This document shows positions 42,102 through 49,908 of a stretch of DNA of 64,000 nt, in pieces (position 1 is the stretch's first letter; every line of letters starts with the position of its first letter). Both the position numbers and the translations under genes were made by a program. The stretch covers positions 248,001 to 312,000 of the forward strand of contig CAKTPP010000001.1 in assembly GCA_934591895.1 (NCBI GenBank). Direction: 5' to 3'. Origin of the DNA: an uncultured Oscillospiraceae bacterium (lineage in GTDB: Bacteria > Bacillota > Clostridia > Oscillospirales > Oscillospiraceae). Under the pieces are notes generated by a model. The model had not been told where the DNA came from. It ran no database searches and saw nothing but the letters and a program-made list of their open reading frames with translations.

Positions 42102-42878
42102 ATGGGTAATTGGGCACAGCTCTATGCGGATCTGTCGGCACAGCTGCAGGCAGGGCAGCATCTCGGCTTCTGGGACAATGCCTTTGTCGGCTTTTACCAG
42201 AGTTTTGTGACTGCCGGACGCTGGAGATTGTATCTCAGCGGCCTGCTCACCACGCTCGAGGCGACGATCCTGGCGCTGCTGCTGGGTGTCGCGCTCGGTG
42301 TCATCGTAGCGGTCGTCCGCACAGCGCACGACCAGCAGCGCGCCGGACACAAGAATGTGATTCTCGGCGTGTTCAACGTCATCTGCAAGATCTATACGAC
42401 CGTCATCCGCGGCACACCGATGATGGTGCAGCTGCTGATCATGAGCCTCGTGGTCTTTGCCAGCAGCCGCAACTATACCATGATCGGCATTCTGGCTCTC
42501 GGCATCAACTCCGGCGCCTACGTCTCGGAGATCGTCCGCAGCGGCCTCATGTCGGTCGATCCCGGCCAGATGGAGGCCGGACGCAGCCTCGGTCTGAACT
42601 ACTTCACGACCATGCGCTTTATCGTCGTTCCGCAGGCGATCAAGAACATCCTGCCCGCGCTCGGCAATGAGTTTATCACCCTGCTCAAGGACACGTCGCT
42701 CATCACCGTCATCGGCGGCAAGGAGATGACGTATGCCGCCAAGGCGGTCATTGCCAAGACGTATCAGGGGCTGTTCCCGCTGTTCGGCATCGCGCTGATG
42801 TATCTGCTGCTCGTCATGCTGTTTTCCAAGCTGCTGAGCGTGCTTGAAAGGAGGCTGCGTCAAAGTGATCGACGTTAA
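42102..42878 (+). CDS. Amino-acid ABC transporter permease
   Basis: A 258-residue membrane protein of the HisM/GlnP type, with membrane segments after about residue 40 and the cytoplasmic ATPase-contact loop around EAGRSLGLNYFTTMRFIVVPQAIK (160-183). It forms the membrane channel with the binding protein and ATPase of this operon. AAAGAGG precedes ATG. Confidence 0.92.
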   Translation: MGNWAQLYADLSAQLQAGQHLGFWDNAFVGFYQSFVTAGRWRLYLSGLLTTLEATILALLLGVALGVIVAVVRTAHDQQRAGHKNVILGVFNVICKIYTTVIRGTPMMVQLLIMSLVVFASSRNYTMIGILALGINSGAYVSEIVRSGLMSVDPGQMEAGRSLGLNYFTTMRFIVVPQAIKNILPALGNEFITLLKDTSLITVIGGKEMTYAAKAVIAKTYQGLFPLFGIALMYLLLVMLFSKLLSVLERRLRQSDRR

Positions 42879-43587
42879 ACATCTGTCCAAATCGTTCGGC
42901 GACCACCTCGTGCTCGACGATATTTCCGAGCACGTCAGCCCCGGCGAAAACGTCGTCGTCATCGGCCCCTCCGGTTCCGGTAAGTCGACGTTCCTTCGCT
43001 GCCTGAACCTGCTTGAGCAGCCGACCAAGGGCACCATCGTCTTCGACGGCACGGAGATCACCGACCCGAAGGTGAACATCGACGCCATGCGCCGCCAGAT
43101 GGGGATGGTGTTTCAGCACTTCAACCTGTTCCCGAATATGACCGTGCGCCGCAACATCACGCTCGCACCCGTGCAGACGAAGCTCATGTCGCAGGCGGAG
43201 GCGGACGCGGAGGCGGATAAGCTGCTTGCCCGCGTCGGTCTGGCCGACCGCGGCGACAGTTATCCGTCGGCGCTCTCCGGCGGGCAGAAGCAGCGCATCG
43301 CCATCGTGCGCTCGCTCGCCATGCATCCGAAGGTCATGCTCTTTGACGAGCCGACGAGCGCGCTCGACCCGGAGATGGTCGGTGAGGTGCTTGATGTCAT
43401 GAAGGAGCTCGCGCATGAGGGCATGACGATGGTCGTCGTCACGCACGAGATGGGCTTTGCCCGCGAGGTGGGCGACCGCGTGCTGTTTATGGCCGACGGC
43501 AAGATCGCCGAGTCCGGTGCGCCGAAGGACATTTTCGAGCACCCGCAGTGCGCGCGTCTGCAGGACTTTTTGTCCAAGGTGCTGTAA
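42865..43587 (+). CDS. Amino-acid ABC transporter ATP-binding protein
   Basis: A 240-residue ABC ATPase of the GlnQ/HisP type: Walker A GPSGSGKST, Q-loop MVFQHFNLFPNMTV, signature ALSGGQKQRIAI, Walker B VMLFDEPTSALDPEMVG and switch histidine in VVVTHEMGFAREVGD. I place the start at GTG 42865, 9 nt after AAAGGAGG; it overlaps the permease gene by 14 bp. Confidence 0.93.
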   Translation: MIDVKHLSKSFGDHLVLDDISEHVSPGENVVVIGPSGSGKSTFLRCLNLLEQPTKGTIVFDGTEITDPKVNIDAMRRQMGMVFQHFNLFPNMTVRRNITLAPVQTKLMSQAEADAEADKLLARVGLADRGDSYPSALSGGQKQRIAIVRSLAMHPKVMLFDEPTSALDPEMVGEVLDVMKELAHEGMTMVVVTHEMGFAREVGDRVLFMADGKIAESGAPKDIFEHPQCARLQDFLSKVL

Positions 43588-43599
43588 GCTGATATCCCG

Positions 43600-43628
43600 A
43601 CCGCGCAGCCGAGTGGCTGCGCGGTTTT
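43600..43628 (+). terminator. Terminator of the ABC transporter operon
   Basis: ACCGCGCAGCC pairs with GGCTGCGCGGT (loop GAGT), followed by TTT. Confidence 0.85.
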
Positions 43629-43646
43629 GCGCGGAAAGGAGTCAAG

Positions 43647-44468
43647 ATGCCGGAACTGACCTGTCCCGTCTGCGGCGGCGTGCTGCACCGGGAGGAGCGC
43701 TCCCTGCTCTGCGGCGCGGGGCATTGCTATGATATCGCACGGCAGGGGTATGTGAACTTGCTGCGCTCAAACCAGTCCAGGACCAAGCGCCACGGCGACG
43801 ATCAGCGCATGGTGGCCGCGCGCACCGCGTTTCTCGACGCGGGGTATTATGCGCCGCTGCGCGACGCCGTTGCCGCGGCCGCGGCGGAGCTCACCTCCGG
43901 CAATGCCGACGTGCTCGACGCCGGCTGCGGCGAGGGATACTACACGGCGCAGGTGCTGCGCACGCTGCAGCAGCAGGGGAGCGCGCCTTCCGTCTGCGGC
44001 GTGGACATTTCGCGCGACGCGCTCATCCGCGCGCACCGCCGCGCACCGGAGCTGACACTGGCCGTGGCCAGCATCGCGCATCTGCCGGTCGCGGACGCAA
44101 GCTGCGACCTGCTGCTGAATGTGTTCGCCCCGCATGACGCGGGCGAATTTGCGCGCGTGCTGCGTGCCGGTGGGGCGCTGCTGCGGGTCATCCCGCTTGA
44201 GCGGCATCTGTGGGGGCTCAAGTGCGCGGTGTATGACCGGCCGTATGAAAACGACGTGCCGGATCCGGCGCTGCCCGGCTTTGCGCTTATCGACCGGCGG
44301 GAGCTGCGCGGCACAGTCACGCTGCGCTCGCAGGCGGAGATCGAGGCGCTGTTTTGCATGACGCCGTACTATTACAAGACTGGCGCGCGCGATCAGGCAA
44401 AGCTCCGCGCGCTTGATACCCTGACCACCGAGACCGAGTTCGCCCTCCTGATCTATAAAAAAGCATGA
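43647..44468 (+). CDS. rlmA: 23S rRNA (guanine-N1)-methyltransferase, RlmA family
   Basis: A 273-residue protein. An N-terminal zinc module (CPVCGG at 6-11, then C-x-GHCYDIARQGYVNLL) precedes a SAM-binding domain with VLDAGCGEGYYT (about 88-99) and VCGVDISRDAL. This layout is that of RlmA(I)/RlmA(II), which methylate G745 or G748 of 23S rRNA; the second type confers resistance to some macrolides. Which base is modified cannot be told. Confidence 0.85.
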   Translation: MPELTCPVCGGVLHREERSLLCGAGHCYDIARQGYVNLLRSNQSRTKRHGDDQRMVAARTAFLDAGYYAPLRDAVAAAAAELTSGNADVLDAGCGEGYYTAQVLRTLQQQGSAPSVCGVDISRDALIRAHRRAPELTLAVASIAHLPVADASCDLLLNVFAPHDAGEFARVLRAGGALLRVIPLERHLWGLKCAVYDRPYENDVPDPALPGFALIDRRELRGTVTLRSQAEIEALFCMTPYYYKTGARDQAKLRALDTLTTETEFALLIYKKA

Positions 44469-44474
44469 AAAACG

Positions 44475-44501
44475 TTAGCACTCGCCGCGAAAGAGTGCTA
44501 A
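44475..44501 (+). promoter_or_regulatory. CIRCE operator (HrcA binding site)
   Basis: A perfect TTAGCACTC-N9-GAGTGCTAA inverted repeat, the operator of the HrcA heat-shock repressor. It lies 138 bp upstream of the Hsp20 start codon. Confidence 0.93.
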
Positions 44502-44517
44502 CGTTTACATTTTATTC

Positions 44518-44566
44518 ACGATATATACTTTATTTGTTCATATTTGTGTAGTAATTTATATATCGT
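44518..44566 (+). promoter_or_regulatory. AT-rich inverted repeat in the Hsp20 upstream region
   Basis: ACGATATATA (44518-44527) can pair with TATATATCGT (44557-44566). TATACT at 44524-44529 may be the -10 element. If transcribed, the weak AT stem could melt with heat; this is speculative. Confidence 0.35.
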
Positions 44567-44638
44567 AAAGAGCGAGAGAAATAAATCGGACGCTCGATGA
44601 AATCATTACTTTGTATAGAATTCAAGGAGGAATATAAA

Positions 44639-45094
44639 ATGTTTGAAATTATGCCTTTTGACCGCAGAACCTACCGCATGAGCTGCTACAATCCGCTGCG
44701 CGAGCTCGAGCAGATTGAGAAGTCCTTCTGGGGTGAGCAGCAGGTCAATCCCTTCCGCACCGATATTTCCGAGACTGCCGACGGCTACAAGCTTGAGGCC
44801 GATCTGCCGGGCTTCCGCAAGGAAGATATCCACATCGACATTGATGACGACATCCTGACCATCAAGGCCGAGCACACCGAGTCCAAGGACGAGGGCACCG
44901 ATCAGAGCAAGAGCGGCAGCAACGACAGCTATATCCGCCGCGAGCGTTACTTCGGTGCTTACACCAGAAGCTTCAACGTCTCCGAGATCGACGTCGAGGG
45001 CATCAAGGCCGCTTACGAGAACGGCGTCCTGACCCTGACCATGCCGAAGAAAGCGCCGGTCAAGCCGGAGTCCAAGCACCTCGAGATCGAGTAA
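44639..45094 (+). CDS. Hsp20/alpha-crystallin-family small heat-shock protein
   Basis: A 151-residue protein with an N-terminal arm (MFEIMPFDRR), an alpha-crystallin domain (about 40-140: DISETADGYKLEADLPGF, ILTIKAEH) and the closing ENGVLTLTMPKK strand. It holds unfolding proteins during stress. CAAGGAGG precedes ATG 44639; an in-frame start at 44597 lacks a site. Control by HrcA is indicated by the CIRCE element. Confidence 0.94.
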   Translation: MFEIMPFDRRTYRMSCYNPLRELEQIEKSFWGEQQVNPFRTDISETADGYKLEADLPGFRKEDIHIDIDDDILTIKAEHTESKDEGTDQSKSGSNDSYIRRERYFGAYTRSFNVSEIDVEGIKAAYENGVLTLTMPKKAPVKPESKHLEIE

Positions 45095-45148
45095 TGCGCG
45101 TACCCGATCTGTAAATTCTCTTCTCTCATGTTTCACTTATCCCCTGAA

Positions 45149-45189
45149 GGAAAGAGCGTCCGGCGTCCGGCCGGGCGCTCTTTCCGTTT
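45149..45189 (+). terminator. Terminator after hsp20
   Basis: GGAAAGAGCG-CCGG pairs with CCGG-CGCTCTTTCC, followed by GTTTT. Confidence 0.8.
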
Positions 45190-45246
45190 TCGGGGCAGGA
45201 GGACGGCAGCGCGGCACAAGACGCCGAAAAATCGTGCAGACAGTCC

Positions 45247-45275
45247 TTGAAGCGGCCTGCTTGGTCTGCTATAAT
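45247..45275 (+). promoter_or_regulatory. Promoter of the EamA-family gene
   Basis: TTGAAG, 17 bp, TATAAT, 36 bp before the start codon. Confidence 0.75.
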
Positions 45276-45310
45276 AGCGCGTATTCGGGTCAGAGAGGTC
45301 GGTGCTTTTT

Positions 45311-46225
45311 ATGAGCAGACAATGTAAGGGCGCACTGATGGCGGCGGGCGCCGGTGTGTGCTGGGGCATTTCCGGCACGATGGGGCAGTATCTCTTCACG
45401 CACGAGGCGATGCAGACCACGTGGCTCATCCCGATCCGGCTGGCGCTGGCGGGGGTGCTTTTGTTCATATACTGGCTGGTGAAGGACCGCAGGCTCCTCT
45501 TCGCGCCGTGGCGCCGGCGCAGCAGTGCCGTGATGCTTGTGCTCTACGGTGTGCTCGGTGTGAGCATGAGCCAGTTTCTGTATTTTCTGACCATCCAGTT
45601 TTCCAATGCGGCCGTCGGCACGATCATGCAGGATCTGTCGCCGGTGATGGTGCTGCTGGTCGCCTGTGCGGCCGCGCGCAGAAAGCCCCGCCTGTATGAG
45701 GTCGTGAGCATCGTGCTTGCGCTCCTTGGCGTGACGCTGCTGACCACGCACGGAGACCTGACCACGTTCGCCGTGTCGCCGGTCGCGCTGATCGCGGGCG
45801 TCGGCAGTGCGGTGTGCGTGACGGTGTATAACTGCCTCGGTCCGCGGAAGGAGCTGCGCGCGTACCCGGTCAGCCTGCTGCAGTCGTGGGCGTTTTTGAT
45901 GGGTGCGGTGCTCTTTGAGCTCACGATGCACCCGTGGACGCTCGGCTATACGCCGACGCTGCGCGGCGTGGGCGGCATTTTGTTCGTGGTGCTCTTCGGC
46001 AATCTGCTGGCCTTCAACCTGTATATGACGGGCGTGAAGCTCATCGGGCCGGAAAAGAGCGTTCTCTACGGCTTTTCCGAGCCGGTCACGGCGGCGATCC
46101 TGGCCGTGGCGCTGCTCAATACGCCCTTTACGCTGTGGGATGCGCTGGGCTTTGCGGCGGTCTTTGCGATGCTGGCGGTGCTGTCTTTTGGCGGCAGGCG
46201 GCACGCAGAGCGGCTGCCGGAGTAA
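45311..46225 (+). CDS. EamA-family (drug/metabolite) transporter
   Basis: A 304-residue membrane protein with ten hydrophobic helices in two EamA repeats (about 8-140 and 155-295); the first begins AAGAGVCWGISGTMGQ and the second ends with ...EPVTAAILAVALL. Members export amino acids or metabolites. The ATG at 45311 is preferred to the GTG three codons upstream. It has its own strong promoter. Confidence 0.87.
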   Translation: MSRQCKGALMAAGAGVCWGISGTMGQYLFTHEAMQTTWLIPIRLALAGVLLFIYWLVKDRRLLFAPWRRRSSAVMLVLYGVLGVSMSQFLYFLTIQFSNAAVGTIMQDLSPVMVLLVACAAARRKPRLYEVVSIVLALLGVTLLTTHGDLTTFAVSPVALIAGVGSAVCVTVYNCLGPRKELRAYPVSLLQSWAFLMGAVLFELTMHPWTLGYTPTLRGVGGILFVVLFGNLLAFNLYMTGVKLIGPEKSVLYGFSEPVTAAILAVALLNTPFTLWDALGFAAVFAMLAVLSFGGRRHAERLPE

Positions 46226-46239
46226 TTTTAAAAAGAAAA

Positions 46240-46274
46240 ACGGAGCAGATACGGGGGGATGTATCTGCTCCGTT
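46240..46274 (-). terminator. Terminator of the leftward methyltransferase transcript
   Basis: ACGGAGCAGATAC pairs with GTATCTGCTCCGT around eight nucleotides. On the minus strand it is followed by TTTTTCTTTTT, so it ends the leftward transcript; it could also serve the EamA gene. The remaining stretch 46275-46549 shows a small TATGAG/CTCATA hairpin (46281-46302) and nothing else I can support. Confidence 0.75.
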
Positions 46275-46549
46275 CCTGTTTATGAGGGGGTGTCCTCTCA
46301 TAACGGTTGTCCCACGCGGTGTACCCCACAGCACCGGATGTACCAACGTAGTACACTGTAATTATTTCATACAATCGCGGCAATGTCAACCAAAAAGTGT
46401 TGCGATTTTGTGCTTTTTCGTCACAAATGTGCTAAGAAAACATGCATTTCTGCACAGGCCGCCCGGCAGGCGCAGCATCCTCCTGCATCTCTTTTTTACC
46501 TCAAGGGCGTGTGGTCGCTGCGAAATTTACCACCTCGGGCGGCGAGTGT

Positions 46550-47767
46550 TCAAATCAGCAGGCCGTACCGGCCGCACAGGGGCAGCAGCGCCGCCTCCGG
46601 GAGCGTGCCCTCATACAGCGCGCGCCCCTGATAGACACGCAGCGCGGCCTCGAGCAGCTCCGCATCGTCGCAGACGAGGCACAGGGGCTTCGTGAGCAGA
46701 TACTGCACGTCGGTCAGTGCGTCAATGTCCTCCCACGTGTCGATGCGCAGCGCGACCATGGGCGCGTCGCCGTCGAGCGCGTCCGCCAGCCGATCCTCAA
46801 GCTCGGCGCCGGCCGTCAGCACCGCGCCGTGTCCCGCGTCCACCGGCAGATAGCAGGGGAGCTTTTCCGTCGCGGCGGGGAGCAGCCCGGTGTGCAGCGG
46901 GGCGGGCGGGACGAACTTCGCCTCCCGGAGCGCATCATGCAGCGCGGCGATGTGTGCCGCCGTCGTGCCGCAGCAACCGCCGAAGACGGCCACGCCCGCC
47001 TCAAGCATCGCGGGCACATAGGCCGTGAAGTCCTCCGGCGTGCAGTCGTACACGGTCTTGCCGCCAACGGTGATGGGCATGCCGGCGTTGGGCTTTGCGA
47101 TCAGCGGCACGCGGGCGTACTCCCGCAGGCGGCGCAGCTGCACGAGCATCTGCTCCGGTCCGGTCGAGCAGTTGAGCCCGAAGGCGCTGATGCCCATGCC
47201 CTGCAGCACCGTGAGCGCGGCGATCACATCCGTGCCGGAGAGGCTTCTGCCGCTCTCGTCGCAGGTGAAGGACACGAAGATGGGCTTGTCGCTCACGCTG
47301 CGCACGGCCAGCACCGCGGCGCGCGCGTCCGAGAGCGTCATCATGGTCTCGATGACGAACAGGTCGACCCCGGCCGCCTCGAGACCCGCGGCCTGCTCGG
47401 TGTAGATATCAACCAGATCCTCGAACGACGCCTCGCCGAGCGGGGCGAGAAACAGCCCCGTCGGCGCGAGATCGCCCGCGATCCACGCCTTGCCGTCTGC
47501 CGCCTCGCGCGAGAGCGCGGCAAGGCGGCGGTTGAAATCCGCCGTGCGGTTGAAGATGCCGCGCTCTTCGAGCTTCTGGCGGTTTGCGCCGAAGGTCGGC
47601 GTGTAGAGCACCTGACTTCCGGCGGCGACATAGCCGCGCTGGATGCCGACAATAACGTCCGGATGCGCGAGCGTCCACTGCTCGGCGCTCACATCGCCGG
47701 CATAGCCGTGCTTTTGCAGTTCGGTGCCGGTCGCACCGTCAAGAATGAGGGGAAAACGGATCTCCAT
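46550..47767 (-). CDS. Homocysteine S-methyltransferase-domain protein (MetH-like N-terminal half)
   Basis: A 405-residue protein. Residues 1-290 form a homocysteine S-methyltransferase barrel: LDGATGTELQ, PTFGAN, FVSFTCDESGRSLSG, the zinc cysteine in GLNCSTGPE (about 200) and the GGCCGTT pair (about 264-270). The last 110 residues are an unassigned alpha/beta extension. It lacks the folate, B12 and activation domains of full MetH, so it needs separate methyl-carrying partners. The ATG at 47767 is 8 nt from GGAGG. The gene follows the corrinoid-activator gene by 21 bp. Confidence 0.83.
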   Translation of the reverse strand: MEIRFPLILDGATGTELQKHGYAGDVSAEQWTLAHPDVIVGIQRGYVAAGSQVLYTPTFGANRQKLEERGIFNRTADFNRRLAALSREAADGKAWIAGDLAPTGLFLAPLGEASFEDLVDIYTEQAAGLEAAGVDLFVIETMMTLSDARAAVLAVRSVSDKPIFVSFTCDESGRSLSGTDVIAALTVLQGMGISAFGLNCSTGPEQMLVQLRRLREYARVPLIAKPNAGMPITVGGKTVYDCTPEDFTAYVPAMLEAGVAVFGGCCGTTAAHIAALHDALREAKFVPPAPLHTGLLPAATEKLPCYLPVDAGHGAVLTAGAELEDRLADALDGDAPMVALRIDTWEDIDALTDVQYLLTKPLCLVCDDAELLEAALRVYQGRALYEGTLPEAALLPLCGRYGLLI

Positions 47768-47788
47768 GGTCATAACCTCCGTACTGGA

Positions 47789-49291
47789 TCAGAATTGCGG
47801 AAACGAAAGATTTTCGGTAAAGGCCGCGGCAAAGTCTGCGCGGCCGGAGAGCTCAAGGTAGCTGCATGCCCGGGAAATGGCGCGGATGCGCCGCCACTGC
47901 GCACCGTCGAGCGTGAGCGCGGCAGCCCCGGCGAGCGCGGTGTTGCCGCACGTGTGGAGCTTTTCCGCAAACGCGCGCGGGAGCATCCCGATCGCCACAG
48001 CGCTCCCGGGGTCAAGATAGCTGCCGAAGCCGCCGGCAAGATACACGCCGTCGAGCTGCCCGGGCGTCAGGCCGCGCTGCTGCAGCAGCACGCGGATGCC
48101 CGCCGCAACGGCGGCCTTTGCCAGCTGCAGATTGCGCACATCCGCCGCCGTGAGCGACACCTCCGGCGTTAGGTGAAAGCATCCATTGCCGTCGGCGTCC
48201 CGTGTGAGGTGGCGGCGCAGCGCAGCCGGCGCTTCCTCCGGCGGCAGCAGCCGCCCGCCCGGGGCGATCGCGCCGAGGCGCAGCAGCACCGCCGTCAGGT
48301 CGAGCAAGCCGGAGCCGCACAGCCCCTTCGGCGCGCCGCCGCCGATCACATCATACGCAAAGCCGCGGTCATACCGCACGCGGCTGACGGCGCCGTCCAC
48401 GCCGGGCATGCCGCACGAGATGCCCGCGCCCTCGAATGCCGGGCCGGATGCCACGGCGCAGCAGGTGAAGCCGCCGAGCCCGCCGAGCGCCATCTCGCCG
48501 TTCGTGCCGATGTCGAGAAACAGATTCGTGCCGGGCATATCTGCCAGACCGGCGGCCAGCAGACCGGCCGTGATGTCACCGCCGACATAGCCCGCCACAC
48601 AGGGCGCGGCGCGCACGGGCACGCCATGCAGCGGAGCGGTTTCGGGTGCGTCAAAGAGCGTCTCCGGCTGAAACGGCGCGGCAGCAATGCCGCGCACGCT
48701 GTACCCGGCGAAGAGGTGCTGCATGACGGTGTTGCCGGCGAGCGTGATCTCACGCAGCGTGTCCGCTTCGCGGCCGCAGCGCGCGAGCGCGCGCCCGATC
48801 AGCGACCAGACCTGTTCGCGGCTGCGCTGCGAGAGTTCCTGCAGCCCGTCCGGCTGCTCGAGCGTATATTGGATGCGGCTGATGACGTCCGCCCCGTAGG
48901 GCGCCTGCACGTTCCAGCCGCTCTCGGTGGCGAGCTCCGCGCCGGATGCAAGGTCATACAGCCGCACGACGACGGTCGTCGTGCCGAGATCGACGGCGGC
49001 GCCGCAGCCCGTGCGCCCCGGCCGGCAGGCGGGCAGCGGCAGCGTGCGCGTGAGGATCGCACCGCCGGCGGCCTCCGGCAGCGTGACGGTGTCGCCGTCC
49101 GCGGGGTAGACCCGGCACGCGAGGCGCGGCACACCGTTGACCGGCACGCGGCACTTGCCGCAGCGCCCCTTTCCGCCGCAGGCGGCGGGGATGGAATAGC
49201 CTGCGCGCCGCAAAGCGGACAGCAGCGTCTCACCCGCCGGAACAGACAGGGCGCGGATCGTGCCGTTTTGTTCAATATGGATGCTTGACAT
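47789..49291 (-). CDS. Reductive activator of corrinoid enzymes (ferredoxin-ASKHA fusion)
   Basis: A 500-residue protein. The N-terminal 2Fe-2S domain carries CGGKGRCGKC and a further Cys (about 28-52); the rest is the ASKHA-like ATPase domain of RamA/RACE proteins, with VDLGTTTVVVRL (about 88-99), FLDIGTNGEMAL and AGGFGSYLDPGSAVAIGMLP. Such proteins use ATP to reduce inactive Co(II) corrinoid back to Co(I). Its neighbours, a homocysteine methyltransferase and a corrinoid fusion protein, are its likely clients. Confidence 0.88.
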   Translation of the reverse strand: MSSIHIEQNGTIRALSVPAGETLLSALRRAGYSIPAACGGKGRCGKCRVPVNGVPRLACRVYPADGDTVTLPEAAGGAILTRTLPLPACRPGRTGCGAAVDLGTTTVVVRLYDLASGAELATESGWNVQAPYGADVISRIQYTLEQPDGLQELSQRSREQVWSLIGRALARCGREADTLREITLAGNTVMQHLFAGYSVRGIAAAPFQPETLFDAPETAPLHGVPVRAAPCVAGYVGGDITAGLLAAGLADMPGTNLFLDIGTNGEMALGGLGGFTCCAVASGPAFEGAGISCGMPGVDGAVSRVRYDRGFAYDVIGGGAPKGLCGSGLLDLTAVLLRLGAIAPGGRLLPPEEAPAALRRHLTRDADGNGCFHLTPEVSLTAADVRNLQLAKAAVAAGIRVLLQQRGLTPGQLDGVYLAGGFGSYLDPGSAVAIGMLPRAFAEKLHTCGNTALAGAAALTLDGAQWRRIRAISRACSYLELSGRADFAAAFTENLSFPQF

Positions 49292-49366
49292 GACCGCCGC
49301 CCCCTTATAAGATAAGATATACACATTCTAAGCAGCGAAACTTTGCTTTGTCAAGAGGCTTTGCGT

Positions 49367-49903
49367 ATGATCGATCCCGAGACGCTCGCGGCCGAAAACG
49401 GCTTTTCCCACTGGGCGCGGATGAATATGGCGGCGGCGGTGCCGATGGCTGAGGTGCGCGATATGTGCGCGGCCGGCCGCTGCGGCCGCTACGGGCACAA
49501 CTGGGCGTGTCCGCCCGGCTGCGGCAGCCTTGAGACGGCTGCGCGCCGCATTGCGGGCTACACCTCCGGCGTCCTTGTGCAGACGACCGGGACGCTGCGC
49601 GACGATTTTGACTATGAATCCATGGCCGCCGCCGAGCACGCGCACAAGCGGCGCTTTGCCGACTTTGCCCGTCAGATGCGGCGCGCCTTTCCGGGCTGCC
49701 TGCCGCTGACGGCCGGGTCGTGCACGCTCTGTGCGCGCTGCACGTATCCCGACCGGCCGTGCCGCTATCCGACCAAGCGCCTGTCGTCCATGGAGGCGTA
49801 TGGCCTGTTCGTGAGCGACGTGTGCACGCGCTCAGGCCTCGCCTACAACTACGGGGCGCGCACGATGACGTATACATCCTGCGTTTTGTACAACAAGGAG
49901 TGA
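49367..49903 (+). CDS. Cysteine-rich predicted metal-binding protein (DUF2284 type)
   Basis: A 178-residue protein with the cysteine groups CGRYGHNWACPPGCG (about 40-54) and CTLCARCTYPDRPCRYP (about 123-139) and a late CVLYN. DUF2284-type proteins of this size often stand beside corrinoid methyltransferase genes and may bind an iron-sulfur cluster. The ATG at 49367 is 9 nt from AAGAGG. The gene is divergent from the activator gene and 5 bp upstream of the fusion gene. Confidence 0.75.
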   Translation: MIDPETLAAENGFSHWARMNMAAAVPMAEVRDMCAAGRCGRYGHNWACPPGCGSLETAARRIAGYTSGVLVQTTGTLRDDFDYESMAAAEHAHKRRFADFARQMRRAFPGCLPLTAGSCTLCARCTYPDRPCRYPTKRLSSMEAYGLFVSDVCTRSGLAYNYGARTMTYTSCVLYNKE

Positions 49904-49908
49904 AAACC

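Noticed and set aside
46275..46549. Possible cobalamin riboswitch near the corrinoid methyltransferase genes
   Set aside because: The stretch lies downstream of the leftward transcript and has no B12-box-like sequence; only a small hairpin is visible.
46442..48172. A 576-codon plus-strand frame opposite the homocysteine methyltransferase gene
   Set aside because: Translation lacks any conserved motif; the minus strand has GGCCGTT and other methyltransferase motifs.
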